Source of the DNA: Caccocola sp964450835
GTDB lineage: Bacteria > Synergistota > Synergistia > Synergistales > Synergistaceae
DNA: 17,011 nucleotides
Reading direction: 5' to 3'
Assembly: GCA_964450835.1 (NCBI GenBank)
Contig: CAYVEQ010000035.1
Span: 1 to 17,011 of the forward strand
Shown: piece by piece, positions 1 through 7,136 of the stretch
How positions within the stretch are numbered: position 1 is the first letter of the stretch
Layout of the letters: each line of letters begins with the position of its first letter
Position numbers and translations under genes: made by a program
The notes under the pieces: generated by a model
Database searches by the model: none
Seen by the model: only the letters and a program-made list of their open reading frames with translations
Told to the model about the DNA's origin: nothing

Positions 1-43
1 GCGTGTGAATAAATGCCGGGACAAAGCGCGTGAGAGGGCTATG

Positions 44-72
44 TTGTCAACTTCCAGAACGGTTGCTATCAT
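44..72 (+). promoter_or_regulatory. sigma-70-type promoter for the histidine phosphatase gene
   Basis: TTGTCA at 44-49 and TATCAT at 67-72 are separated by exactly 17 bases, a good match to the -35/-10 consensus. Transcription would begin near 79, leaving a leader of about 30 bases before the TTG start at 110. The first 88 bases also lie in an open plus-strand frame (2-88, ending TAA at 86-88), so the tail of an upstream gene could overlap this promoter; that tail is too short to identify. Confidence 0.55.
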
Positions 73-109
73 ATCGGCAGTTTTATAAGTGCGGAAAGAG
101 GCGTAAAAG

Positions 110-820
110 TTGTCATCGGAAGTTAAAAACAATACGGACGAGGCGCCGGGACTCAGCGCGCCGGAGGGCGGGCGGAAAATATATTTTGTCCGCCACGGCA
201 AAACAGAGTGGAACAACCAGTTCAGATACCAGGGAGTCACGGACGTTCCTCTCTGCGACGAAGGGCGCGCGCAGGCGAGATGCGCCGCACTGCGGCTCTC
301 GAAGCTGAAAATCGGCGCCCTGATATGCAGCCCGCTCGGCAGGGCTTATGAAACGGCGGAGAAAATAGCGGAATTTCACCCGGAGATAAAAATAGAAAAA
401 AATCCTCTCTTCGCAGAGGTGAACTTCGGCGAGTGGGAAGGGCTTACAGTGCCGGAGATAAAGGCTCACAGCGGAGCGGAATTGTTCTATAAATGGCGCA
501 GTAACGAACTTCACGTCAGCGTTCCAGGAGGAGAAGAGGCGGACGCCGTTTACAGGCGCGTGACGCTTGCCGCGAAAGAGCTGCTGTCGCGCCGCGAAGC
601 GAGCGTTCTGGTCGTCGGTCACGGCGCGATGCTGCGCGCGCTTTTTCTGGCGCTCTTTGAAATTCCGCGCTCAAACGTCTTTTGGAAAACGCGCATAGAC
701 AACTGCTCGATATCGGCTGCCAGCGTCGACGGGCGCGGCAAAGCGACGCTTTCGTTCCTCAACGATACGCTGCACTTGATTACACCTGAGGATAAAATCG
801 CGGATTTGCCTCTCGCATAG
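110..820 (+). CDS. histidine phosphatase family protein (phosphoglycerate mutase-like)
   Basis: This 236-residue protein belongs to the histidine phosphatase (phosphoglycerate mutase/CobC) superfamily, which removes phosphate from small molecules through a phosphohistidine intermediate. The nucleophile motif FVRHGKTEWN gives His29. A CSPLGRAYETA segment supplies the conserved arginine, FAEVNFGEWEG carries the acidic residue, and VVGHGAMLRALF gives the second histidine, His171. The start is TTG at 110, set 8 bases after an AGAGG-type ribosome binding site (about 97-101). The first 22 residues are polar and precede the fold. There is no signal peptide, so it should be cytoplasmic. The family includes alpha-ribazole phosphatase (CobC) and metal-independent phosphoglycerate mutases. 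Nothing in the window (no cobalamin genes) decides between them, so the substrate stays open. No clear terminator separates it from the sigma factor gene. Confidence 0.9.
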   Translation: MSSEVKNNTDEAPGLSAPEGGRKIYFVRHGKTEWNNQFRYQGVTDVPLCDEGRAQARCAALRLSKLKIGALICSPLGRAYETAEKIAEFHPEIKIEKNPLFAEVNFGEWEGLTVPEIKAHSGAELFYKWRSNELHVSVPGGEEADAVYRRVTLAAKELLSRREASVLVVGHGAMLRALFLALFEIPRSNVFWKTRIDNCSISAASVDGRGKATLSFLNDTLHLITPEDKIADLPLA

Positions 821-839
821 CGCAAAGGCGCGCATAGTG

Positions 840-848
840 TGGTAAAAT
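840..848 (+). promoter_or_regulatory. extended -10 promoter before the sigma factor gene
   Basis: TGGTAAAAT at 840-848 is a TGn extended -10 element followed by an A-rich tract. No good -35 lies at the normal distance, which is acceptable for extended -10 promoters. Predicted transcription start is about 855. That falls almost on the possible GTG start at 859 and so argues for the downstream ATG at 916. Confidence 0.5.
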
Positions 849-872
849 AAAAAAAATTGTGCAGAGCCTCGT

Positions 873-894
873 CTGTCCGCGCTGTCGCGGACAG
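873..894 (+). promoter_or_regulatory. leader hairpin upstream of the sigma factor start
   Basis: CTGTCCGCG (873-881) and CGCGGACAG (886-894) form a perfect 9-bp stem with a CTGT loop. It sits in the predicted 5' leader, 9 bases before the GGCGGGG ribosome binding site (904-910). No T-run follows on the plus strand, so it is not an intrinsic terminator. It could affect translation or mRNA stability, but its role is unknown. Confidence 0.5.
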
Positions 895-915
895 GGGCAA
901 AAAGGCGGGGATAGC

Positions 916-1509
916 ATGAAAAGATCGAATGAAAACAGCTGCGACGCGCGCCGCGACGATTCACGTCTGTGGGCCGAGTGCGCCGCAGGCAGCGAAGAAG
1001 CCAGAGAACAGCTCATACTGGCGAACAGGCCGATGGTATATTGGCTGGCAAAAAAGCTGAAAGTCCCGTACAACACATATCAGGATTTGATTCAGGAGGG
1101 AATGGTCGCGCTGATCGGCGCAGTCGATTCTTTCGATCCGGGCAGAAATATCTGTTTTTCCACTTACGCTTACTACAAAATCAACGGCAGAATGATAAAT
1201 TTCCTCCAGCGTGTCGAGGCGAAGGCTCCGGTGCCTGTCGAGACCGGGGAATTTGATCGCGGCGATGTTGAGTACGGCGCTTCCGTCCGCAGCGAATGGT
1301 CGATTGACCTTGAAAAAGCTCTGTCGCAGCTCTCGGAGCGCGAGTCCGAAATCATCAGCGCGCTTGTGATGGAGGGCCGTGCCGCGAACGAAGTCGCCGC
1401 GGAAAAAGCGCTTGATGTCAGCAACGTCTACCGGATTCGCAGAAAAGCCCTCGCGAAACTGAAGACATGGCTTGGCATCGAAACCCCGCAGACGCAGTCG
1501 GAAGCGTAG
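916..1509 (+). CDS. RNA polymerase sigma factor, sigma-70 family (regions 2 and 4)
   Basis: This is a 197-residue sigma factor that would direct RNA polymerase to a specific promoter set. Residues 32-100 are region 2: NRPMVYWLAKKL, then DLIQEGMVALIGAVDSFDP and FSTYAYYKINGRMINFLQR, the core-binding and -10-recognition helices. Residues 131-187 are region 4, with the SERESEIISAL lead-in and a helix-turn-helix near 155-180. Region 3 is essentially missing, giving the short two-domain layout of ECF factors, although the FSTYA region 2 resembles the sigma-70/SigF-SigH type. I chose ATG 916 over GTG 859 because GGCGGGG (904-910) is well spaced and the predicted transcript begins near 855. The gene lies 30 bases before a membrane-protein gene and one gene upstream of bamA, so control of envelope genes is a reasonable guess. 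The exact sigma subgroup is not resolved. Confidence 0.85.
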   Translation: MKRSNENSCDARRDDSRLWAECAAGSEEAREQLILANRPMVYWLAKKLKVPYNTYQDLIQEGMVALIGAVDSFDPGRNICFSTYAYYKINGRMINFLQRVEAKAPVPVETGEFDRGDVEYGASVRSEWSIDLEKALSQLSERESEIISALVMEGRAANEVAAEKALDVSNVYRIRRKALAKLKTWLGIETPQTQSEA

Positions 1510-1539
1510 CTTGAAGCGGCCGGCGAAGGAAGTATTGAA

Positions 1540-2145
1540 ATGACAAGGAAAACAGCAAGACTCCAAAGATGGCTTGACCGTATGACGGCGGCCTGTGAAA
1601 ACAAAAAATGGAAAGCTGCGGTCGCGGAGGCGGATTGTCTTTCGGCCGAGCTGCGGCTCGTGCGCGACGAACTGTGGCAGAAAGCCGAAGAGACAGCCGT
1701 GCCGGAGCGCCGCTTCAGTTTCATGTCGCGCGCAGCCTTAGGCGCGCGTTCTTTCGGAATAGCGATGGTGATAATATGCCTTTGCACAATACCTACAGCG
1801 GTGGAGAGCGGCAAACCGCAGAATATAGCGGCCCTGCCCACAGGCGCGGAAAATAAATTTGAAGAAATCACCCTCGTCACTGCAGAAGAAAAAGAGCTGC
1901 TCCAGATGCTTCGCACTAATCTAAAAGAGAGCAACATCGAAACGCGAGCGGCGGAGAACAAAGCTCCCGGCGCCAAACCGAAGCTCACGGCGAAAAAAAT
2001 CACCCAGCACACGGAAGCGGCTGTTAAAGAGGACGTCTCTCCTGCGAGAACCGAAACCATCAAGCCCGAAGAGCTGCTTACGCTGATACAGATAGGAGAA
2101 AAAAGCCTCAGGGGAGATACCCCGGTTATAAAGATAATAAACTGA
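1540..2145 (+). CDS. single-pass membrane protein of unknown function, next to the sigma factor
   Basis: I do not recognise this 201-residue protein. Residues 1-68 are charged and helical and rich in arginine and lysine at the start. Residues 71-88 (SFGIAMVIICLCTIPTAV) form one hydrophobic segment, and residues 90-201 are polar, rich in lysine and glutamate, and low in complexity around 125-170. By the positive-inside rule the N-terminal domain is cytoplasmic and the larger tail periplasmic. ATG 1540 follows GAAGGAAG (1525-1532) at normal spacing. The position just after a sigma factor gene, plus a cytoplasmic domain, one membrane helix and a periplasmic domain, matches the layout of membrane anti-sigma factors. 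I see no recognisable zinc-finger (HxxxCxxC) anti-sigma motif, so that role is only a hypothesis. The gene ends 43 bases before bamA. Confidence 0.8.
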   Translation: MTRKTARLQRWLDRMTAACENKKWKAAVAEADCLSAELRLVRDELWQKAEETAVPERRFSFMSRAALGARSFGIAMVIICLCTIPTAVESGKPQNIAALPTGAENKFEEITLVTAEEKELLQMLRTNLKESNIETRAAENKAPGAKPKLTAKKITQHTEAAVKEDVSPARTETIKPEELLTLIQIGEKSLRGDTPVIKIIN

Positions 2146-2188
2146 ATTTGAAGAGGATACAGTTTTTTGTTTCAGGGAGTGGTATTTT

Positions 2189-4150
2189 GTGCTGATGCGA
2201 ACGAAATTGCTGGCGTTTTCTCTCGCCGCGCTGATGATGACCTCGCAGGTCTGTCGCGCGGCGGAAGAAACAGCGGCAGCGAGTGACGCCCCGTCTGACG
2301 CGGCGGAAGAATTTACATTAGAAGAAAACGTTTCGCGGGAAACCCAACCCGCAGAGAAAGGACCCGCCGATGAGCCCGCGGCCGAAGAACTGGTCGGCCC
2401 CGTGATATTAAGCGTCGGACTTGAAGGGAACAAAGAAGTCGTTTCCGAGCATATCATGAGCGTTGTTACCACGAAAGCGGGGGAACACGTGGACGAAGAA
2501 AAGCTGCGCAAGGACGCAGAGGCGATATTCGAGCTTGGATTCTTCAACGCCACGGATTACAGAGTTAAAGACGAGGAAGAAGGCGTGCGCGTTACTTTCC
2601 TCGTGCAGGAAAACCCGAAAGTCGGCGAGGTGCGTTTTGTCGGCAACACAGTATATTCCAGCGAAGAGCTCGGCAAAATAATATTCACTCAGCCCGGCAT
2701 GATCTTCAACCGCACGTTTTTCCGCAACGACCTGCAAAGAATAAAAGAAAAATATCAAGCCGACGGCTATGTGATGGCCAACGTCAAAGACGTCAGGATA
2801 GACGGCGACATTATCACAGTCGAGATTATGGAGCCGGTAGTGTCCGAGGTAATCATACAGGGCAACAGGATAACTAAAACTCATATCATAGACCGTTACG
2901 TAAGAGTGAAGCCGGGCAAGAAATTCAACTCCAACGAACTGCGCCTTACTTTGAACCGTCTGCAAGGGCTCGGTTATTTCAGTGACGTCAACGTAAACTT
3001 TGAGCAGGGGGAGAACCCTGACGAAGTGGTGCTCGTCCTGACGGTCGAAGAGGCGCGCACGGGACGTCTCGGTTTTAACGTCGCCTACGGGACGCAGAGC
3101 GGCTTCGGCGGCGGCATGAGCTACGAGAACTCAAACATATGGGGCAGCGGAATCCGTCTGAGCATCGGCTTCGATCTCGGTGACCGCGAGGAATACTGGC
3201 TGACGGCCGAGCAGTCTTACATGAGCAGCAAGGTCTACGCATGGCGCGCCGGTATTTACAAACGCTCGTGGGACGACATTTATTACTATGAAGACGGCAA
3301 GGAATATCTGGAATACGACCGTGAACGCTTCGGCGCCTTCTTCGGTTTCGGGAAGAAATTCGCGGAGGAGTCGCGTTTCAACTGGTATGTGCTGCTTGAC
3401 TGGCACAACACCAAAAACGACGATATAAGAGCCAACCCGGACCACTCATTGTGGGACAACTATCCCGGCAGAGAATTCTACCAGAAAGTACCGGACGACA
3501 TAATCAAAGACATCAAAGAAGAAGAACTCGGTGAAGGGAACTACTATTCCGCGACTATGACGCTTCGCCGATTCGGCCTCGACGAATACCTGCCATATCA
3601 GAAAGGGGATATTGAGTCTGTCAACGTGCAGGTCGGCAATGCCGATGTTGAAGACACGAATTACAATTTTGTGAAATACTGGTTTGAAGGACGCGTCTAC
3701 TATCCGATAGGAGATTTCTTAAGAGAAATATTCGAAACGCCTTTCCTTAACGGAGTTGACGGGAAGCCGGTTATACTGGCGGCGCGCTTAATCGCCGGCT
3801 CAGCCAGCGGGGATGTTCCCTACGACGAACTTTACGAGGTCGGAGGAGACACGACGCTGCGCGGATATGACGACGACTTCTACCATGGGCGCAATATGGT
3901 GCTCGGCAACGTAGAACTGCGGATACCGGTACAAAAAATGTTCAGCCTCGTCGTCTTCTACGACGTCGGCAAAGCGTGGGATTCCGGAAGAAATTATCCC
4001 GGAACCGGTATTGAAAAGGTATATAATGACGACTGGGGAACTTCGCCCGGCATCGGCGTAAGGCTGAACACTCCGCTCGGAAATCTTCGCCTTGACTATG
4101 CCAACGGCGATGAGGACAGGTTCAGCTTTGGCTTCGGCGAGCTGTTCTAA
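2189..4150 (+). CDS. bamA: outer membrane protein assembly factor BamA (Omp85 family)
   Basis: BamA folds and inserts beta-barrel proteins into the outer membrane. The 653-residue product has a signal peptide (about 1-24, ending near CRAAEE) and an acidic Ala/Glu/Pro linker (25-68). Three POTRA domains follow, at about 71-141, 144-214 and 217-289, each with the beta-alpha-alpha-beta-beta pattern (for example FVGNTVYSSEEL and IQGNRITKTHIID). The C-terminal barrel covers roughly 290-653. The Omp85 hallmark RGY of loop 6 is R558-G559-Y560, and the protein ends in phenylalanine after a terminal beta-signal strand (FSFGFGELF). Enterobacterial BamA has five POTRA domains, so this one is short. GTG 2189 is preferred because AGGGAG (2174-2179) sits 9 bases upstream; ATG 2195 is the alternative. 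It heads the lipid A operon and overlaps the next gene. Confidence 0.95.
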   Translation: MLMRTKLLAFSLAALMMTSQVCRAAEETAAASDAPSDAAEEFTLEENVSRETQPAEKGPADEPAAEELVGPVILSVGLEGNKEVVSEHIMSVVTTKAGEHVDEEKLRKDAEAIFELGFFNATDYRVKDEEEGVRVTFLVQENPKVGEVRFVGNTVYSSEELGKIIFTQPGMIFNRTFFRNDLQRIKEKYQADGYVMANVKDVRIDGDIITVEIMEPVVSEVIIQGNRITKTHIIDRYVRVKPGKKFNSNELRLTLNRLQGLGYFSDVNVNFEQGENPDEVVLVLTVEEARTGRLGFNVAYGTQSGFGGGMSYENSNIWGSGIRLSIGFDLGDREEYWLTAEQSYMSSKVYAWRAGIYKRSWDDIYYYEDGKEYLEYDRERFGAFFGFGKKFAEESRFNWYVLLDWHNTKNDDIRANPDHSLWDNYPGREFYQKVPDDIIKDIKEEELGEGNYYSATMTLRRFGLDEYLPYQKGDIESVNVQVGNADVEDTNYNFVKYWFEGRVYYPIGDFLREIFETPFLNGVDGKPVILAARLIAGSASGDVPYDELYEVGGDTTLRGYDDDFYHGRNMVLGNVELRIPVQKMFSLVVFYDVGKAWDSGRNYPGTGIEKVYNDDWGTSPGIGVRLNTPLGNLRLDYANGDEDRFSFGFGELF

Positions 4151-5405
4151 ACAGTATATAAAAAGATGCAGAAATATAGTTGCGGCAATTTTTATTGCCG
4201 CAACATTTTTGCTTGTTCCCGAAAAAGCGGATGCGGTGGTAATCAGGACAAAGGGGCTTAACGGCTGGCAGGAGGAACTGGCGGTTCAGACTCTGGCAGC
4301 AGTCGCGGAAAACATGCCGCAGTCAGGCACTCCGGCATATCGAGCCGAGGTTTTGCAGACTGTCGCACGCAGACTCTTTGCCGGTTACGATGTTGCGGTA
4401 ACGTCTCCTTCGCGCGGTGTCGCCGACGTGAATTTCACCCCCAAAGGGGAGACGCCGCTCTGGCGGGTGGAAATCGCAGTTCCCTCGCTACGCGATATGC
4501 CGCTTGAATGGTTCGGCTCGGATATTTCGGGTCTTTCCGATGAAATTTCCGCTGATATGCAAGGCGTGCCTATTGAATCGCTCTCATGGTCGGACAGAGC
4601 CCTTCGGGAAAAAATCGGCGCTCTCGCGGAAGATCGGCTGCCGGGCTGGGCGCCGGAAATGCTTGTAACACGCCGCGAGACCGAGGCGGTGCTCAGCGTT
4701 TCGTTCGTTCCGCAGATGCCGATGATACTGGCTGTCAATCCATCTTTTACATCAACCTCGCTGCCTGCGCTGTTTTACGGGGAATTCAGAGACGACCTGC
4801 GGGGACAGTACGCCCCGATTGTAGGTCTGCCCGTCAAATGGGCCGAGAAGCACGCCGGCGAGCTCTCCCGCTGGACGGAAAAATATATAAACGGACATCT
4901 GCTCGTACGGCGCTCCAATTCCTCAGCCGACGCGAATTTTCATGCCTCCCAGATTTCAAACATGAATGTCAGGATAGAAAGCCGGAATTATACTATCGCT
5001 GCTTGGACGGCGATTTACGCCGGGACTTCGGATAAATCCGCGGAGCTCGGAATGCATCTCGGCCGCAAGGTCGAGATAATCCGCGACCTTGATATGGAAG
5101 CCTATGCGGAAGGTATACTCGAACTGCAGGACTGGGACATAAACGGGCGCTTCGGCCTGCGCTGGCGGCCGATGGTGCCTTATCTCTGGCTGGGCGGCGA
5201 GTGGGATACGGAGGATAAAATGTGGTGGGGGAAGCTGTCACTGGATCAGCGGCTCCATAGACCCTACACATGGGTGCGCGTGCGCGAAGACGGCCTTTTT
5301 AACGGCGCTGTCGGCTGGCGCGCCACAGAATATATATCATTTGAAGTTGAATACGACGAGCGCGACGACGACCGGTGGAGCCTGAAACTCATAGGCAACC
5401 TGTAA
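4128..5405 (+). CDS. unrecognised exported protein, probable beta-rich outer-membrane protein
   Basis: I do not recognise this protein of about 425 residues. A positively charged stretch (KQYIKRCRN) and a hydrophobic core lead to a likely signal-peptidase site near EKADA. The middle part is mixed alpha/beta. The last 150 residues or so alternate hydrophobic and polar residues in repeated short strands rich in Trp and Tyr (YLWLGGEWD, MWWGKLSLDQ, YISFEVEYDE), which suggests a small barrel or beta-sheet domain. The start is uncertain. The frame opens at TTG 4092, with ATG at 4098 and 4110, all inside bamA. I favour TTG 4128 because AGGACAGG (4113-4120) lies 7 bases upstream. The resulting 23-base overlap with bamA implies translational coupling. 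Its place between bamA and lpxD suggests a role in outer-membrane assembly, but there is no family evidence. Confidence 0.8.
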   Translation: MASASCSKQYIKRCRNIVAAIFIAATFLLVPEKADAVVIRTKGLNGWQEELAVQTLAAVAENMPQSGTPAYRAEVLQTVARRLFAGYDVAVTSPSRGVADVNFTPKGETPLWRVEIAVPSLRDMPLEWFGSDISGLSDEISADMQGVPIESLSWSDRALREKIGALAEDRLPGWAPEMLVTRRETEAVLSVSFVPQMPMILAVNPSFTSTSLPALFYGEFRDDLRGQYAPIVGLPVKWAEKHAGELSRWTEKYINGHLLVRRSNSSADANFHASQISNMNVRIESRNYTIAAWTAIYAGTSDKSAELGMHLGRKVEIIRDLDMEAYAEGILELQDWDINGRFGLRWRPMVPYLWLGGEWDTEDKMWWGKLSLDQRLHRPYTWVRVREDGLFNGAVGWRATEYISFEVEYDERDDDRWSLKLIGNL

Positions 5406-5421
5406 TCTCGCGCGGAGAGGG

Positions 5422-6285
5422 ATGAGTGCCATAGCCAAAACTATAACTCTTGCGGAAATCGCGGCTCTTACCGGCGGAAGCGTGGTAGGCGACCCTGAGA
5501 TAACAGTTACGTCTATATCAGACCCGAGAAACCCAAAAGAGGGAGCTATCTCCCCGCTCTGGGAGAAGAAGCTGGCAAAGTACGCCTCGGACTCGCAGGT
5601 GATCTTTACAAAGAAAGGCTGGATAAAAGAGGGTCAGAGCGGCGTTGAGCTGGACGATCCGAGAGTGGGACTCATAGCTCTGCTTCGCTACTTTGACGAA
5701 GCGCCGGAACGCGAAAGGATAATATCAGACCGCGCGCTGATAGACGAAAGCGCGAGGATAGGCAGAAACACCGCGGTCGGCGCNNNNNNNNNNNNNNNNN
5801 NNNNNNNNNNNNNNNNNNNNNNNNNNNNNNNNNNNNNNNNNNNNNNNNNNNNNNNNNNNNNNNNNNNNNNNNNNNNNNNNNNNGACCGCGCGACTTTCGG
5901 CGAGACGTACATCGGCCCCTGCACGAAAATAGACAGCCATGTGAAAATCGGCCATAATTGCCGGATAGGCGCCTATACAATAATAGTGGCGCAATCCGGC
6001 ATAGCCGGCAGCAGCCGCATCGGCAGCCGCGTTATTATGGCGGCGCAGTCGGGAGCGGCGAACCACGCTACGATTGGCGACGGCTGCACGGTCGGCGGAC
6101 GGGCCGGAGTTTTGTCCGATATCCCGGCGGGTGCCGTAGTCTCCGGCTTCCCGGCGCAGGATCACAGAAAAGAATTGCGCACGCAGGCGGCGATCCGCAA
6201 GCTTCCGGAAATTTCCGGCATCATCAGAGATTTGGGCAAACGCATAGCTGCGCTTGAAAAAAGGCTGAAAGATGATAACGCTTAA
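5422..6285 (+). CDS. lpxD: UDP-3-O-acylglucosamine N-acyltransferase LpxD (interrupted by an assembly gap)
   Basis: LpxD transfers a 3-hydroxyacyl chain from ACP to the amino group of UDP-3-O-acylglucosamine, the third step of lipid A synthesis. The N-terminal uridine-binding domain (about 1-100) is followed by left-handed beta-helix hexapeptide repeats (IGRNTAVG, IGPCTKID, IGAYTII, IGDGCTVGG). The catalytic histidine is in KIDSHVKIGHNC (codon 5953-5955). A C-terminal helical tail (KRIAALEKRL) is typical. A 100-N gap at 5784-5883 removes part of the helix. The flanks stay in one frame, but by comparison with E. coli LpxD (about 341 residues) roughly 90 residues are missing, not 33. The purine-rich GGAGAGGG (5414-5421) directly abuts ATG 5422, which is unusually close. 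The gene overlaps lpxC by 14 bases. Confidence 0.93.
   Translation: MSAIAKTITLAEIAALTGGSVVGDPEITVTSISDPRNPKEGAISPLWEKKLAKYASDSQVIFTKKGWIKEGQSGVELDDPRVGLIALLRYFDEAPERERIISDRALIDESARIGRNTAVGXXXXXXXXXXXXXXXXXXXXXXXXXXXXXXXXXXDRATFGETYIGPCTKIDSHVKIGHNCRIGAYTIIVAQSGIAGSSRIGSRVIMAAQSGAANHATIGDGCTVGGRAGVLSDIPAGAVVSGFPAQDHRKELRTQAAIRKLPEISGIIRDLGKRIAALEKRLKDDNA
5784..5883. other. assembly gap (100 N) inside lpxD
   Basis: Exactly 100 undetermined bases. The round number points to a placeholder of unknown size. The flanking lpxD codons suggest about 260-290 bases are really absent, and the length must leave remainder 1 when divided by 3 to keep the frame. Confidence 0.97.
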
Positions 6286-7096
6286 GAACGAGGTAAAAAT
6301 ATCCGGCATCGGTCTGCATTCGGGCAGAAAAAGCACTGTTGTGCTGGCCCCTTCATCGCGCCATGGAATATATTTCAGAAACTCGGCAGGCGAGTTCTCA
6401 AATGTGGCGGAGGCTGTTGTGAATGAGGATCAAAGACTCACGGGATTTTCTCTGCCAAACGGCGTTTCTGTGAGGACGGGGGAACATATGCTTGCCGCAA
6501 TAGCTGGCATGGGACTCGATGCCGTTGAGATTTTTCTTGAGGGGGGGGAAGTCCCGATAGCGGACGGCAGCGCCTTGTCTTTCGCAGAGGCTATAAACGA
6601 AACGGGATTCCGCGAAGTCGAGGGAACGGTTGTGCGCCGCTCGCTTGCCTCGCCTGTCGTTCTCGAGGAAAACGGCGGGAAGCGCTTTATCGCCGCCGCT
6701 CCCTCCGAAAAATTGATGGTCAGCTATGTTATAGACTATCCCGGAACGCCGGTCGGCACACAAAATGTCTGTTATGAAGTTACACGAGAGACTTTTTATA
6801 ATATAATCTCTAAAGCAAGAACGTTTGGGCTGACGTCCGATCTTGATTATCTTAAAAGCCACGGCCTGGCGAAGGGCGGAAGTCTGGATAACGCGCTCCT
6901 CTTTGACAGAGAAGGGCTTGTGGGCGGCGCCGCATTGCGTTTCCCGCTTGAGTGCGTCACACATAAGGTTATTGACCTGCTCGGTGATCTGACGCTCGCG
7001 GGGCCGATTCCGACCGCTCATTACGTCGCGATAGCGGCGGGGCACAGCATTCACGGTAAATTGGTGCGGAGGCTGCGAACAATTTTTCCATCATAA
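6272..7096 (+). CDS. lpxC: UDP-3-O-acyl-N-acetylglucosamine deacetylase LpxC
   Basis: LpxC is the zinc-dependent deacetylase that commits UDP-3-O-acyl-GlcNAc to lipid A synthesis. The 274-residue protein is a complete two-domain enzyme, slightly shorter than the roughly 305 residues of E. coli. Zinc ligands are visible as His72 (RTGEHMLAA), His231 and Asp235 (THKVIDLLGDL). Glu71 is the likely general base, and His258 (AGHSIHG) is the likely catalytic histidine. VPIADGSAL matches the conserved (I/V)P..DGSA loop. ATG 6272 lies inside the end of lpxD, 7 bases after AAGG (6261-6264), so translation is probably coupled. A run of eight G (6541-6548) falls in the LEGGEVPI segment. In some bacteria LpxC is the regulated step of the pathway; no regulatory element is visible here. 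Confidence 0.96.
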   Translation: MITLKNEVKISGIGLHSGRKSTVVLAPSSRHGIYFRNSAGEFSNVAEAVVNEDQRLTGFSLPNGVSVRTGEHMLAAIAGMGLDAVEIFLEGGEVPIADGSALSFAEAINETGFREVEGTVVRRSLASPVVLEENGGKRFIAAAPSEKLMVSYVIDYPGTPVGTQNVCYEVTRETFYNIISKARTFGLTSDLDYLKSHGLAKGGSLDNALLFDREGLVGGAALRFPLECVTHKVIDLLGDLTLAGPIPTAHYVAIAAGHSIHGKLVRRLRTIFPS

Positions 7097-7136
7097 CAGG
7101 CGAGTGCTGCGGCGCCGCCGGAGAGGAAGGGTTTTT

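Noticed and set aside
44..72. BirA-type operator (TTGTCAAC ... GGTTGCTAT)
   Set aside because: The half-sites are imperfect and only about 8 bases apart, whereas BirA sites have longer spacing. A normal promoter explains the same bases.
821..842. Terminator between the phosphatase and sigma genes (GCGCAAAGGCGC)
   Set aside because: Only a 4-bp stem and no T-run, so too weak to claim.
859..915. N-terminal extension of the sigma factor from GTG 859 (MQSLVCPRCRGQGQKGGDS)
   Set aside because: It looks like a small zinc-ribbon piece, but the extended -10 at 840-848 would start the transcript almost at this GTG, and these bases form a perfect hairpin. A better ribosome binding site precedes ATG 916.
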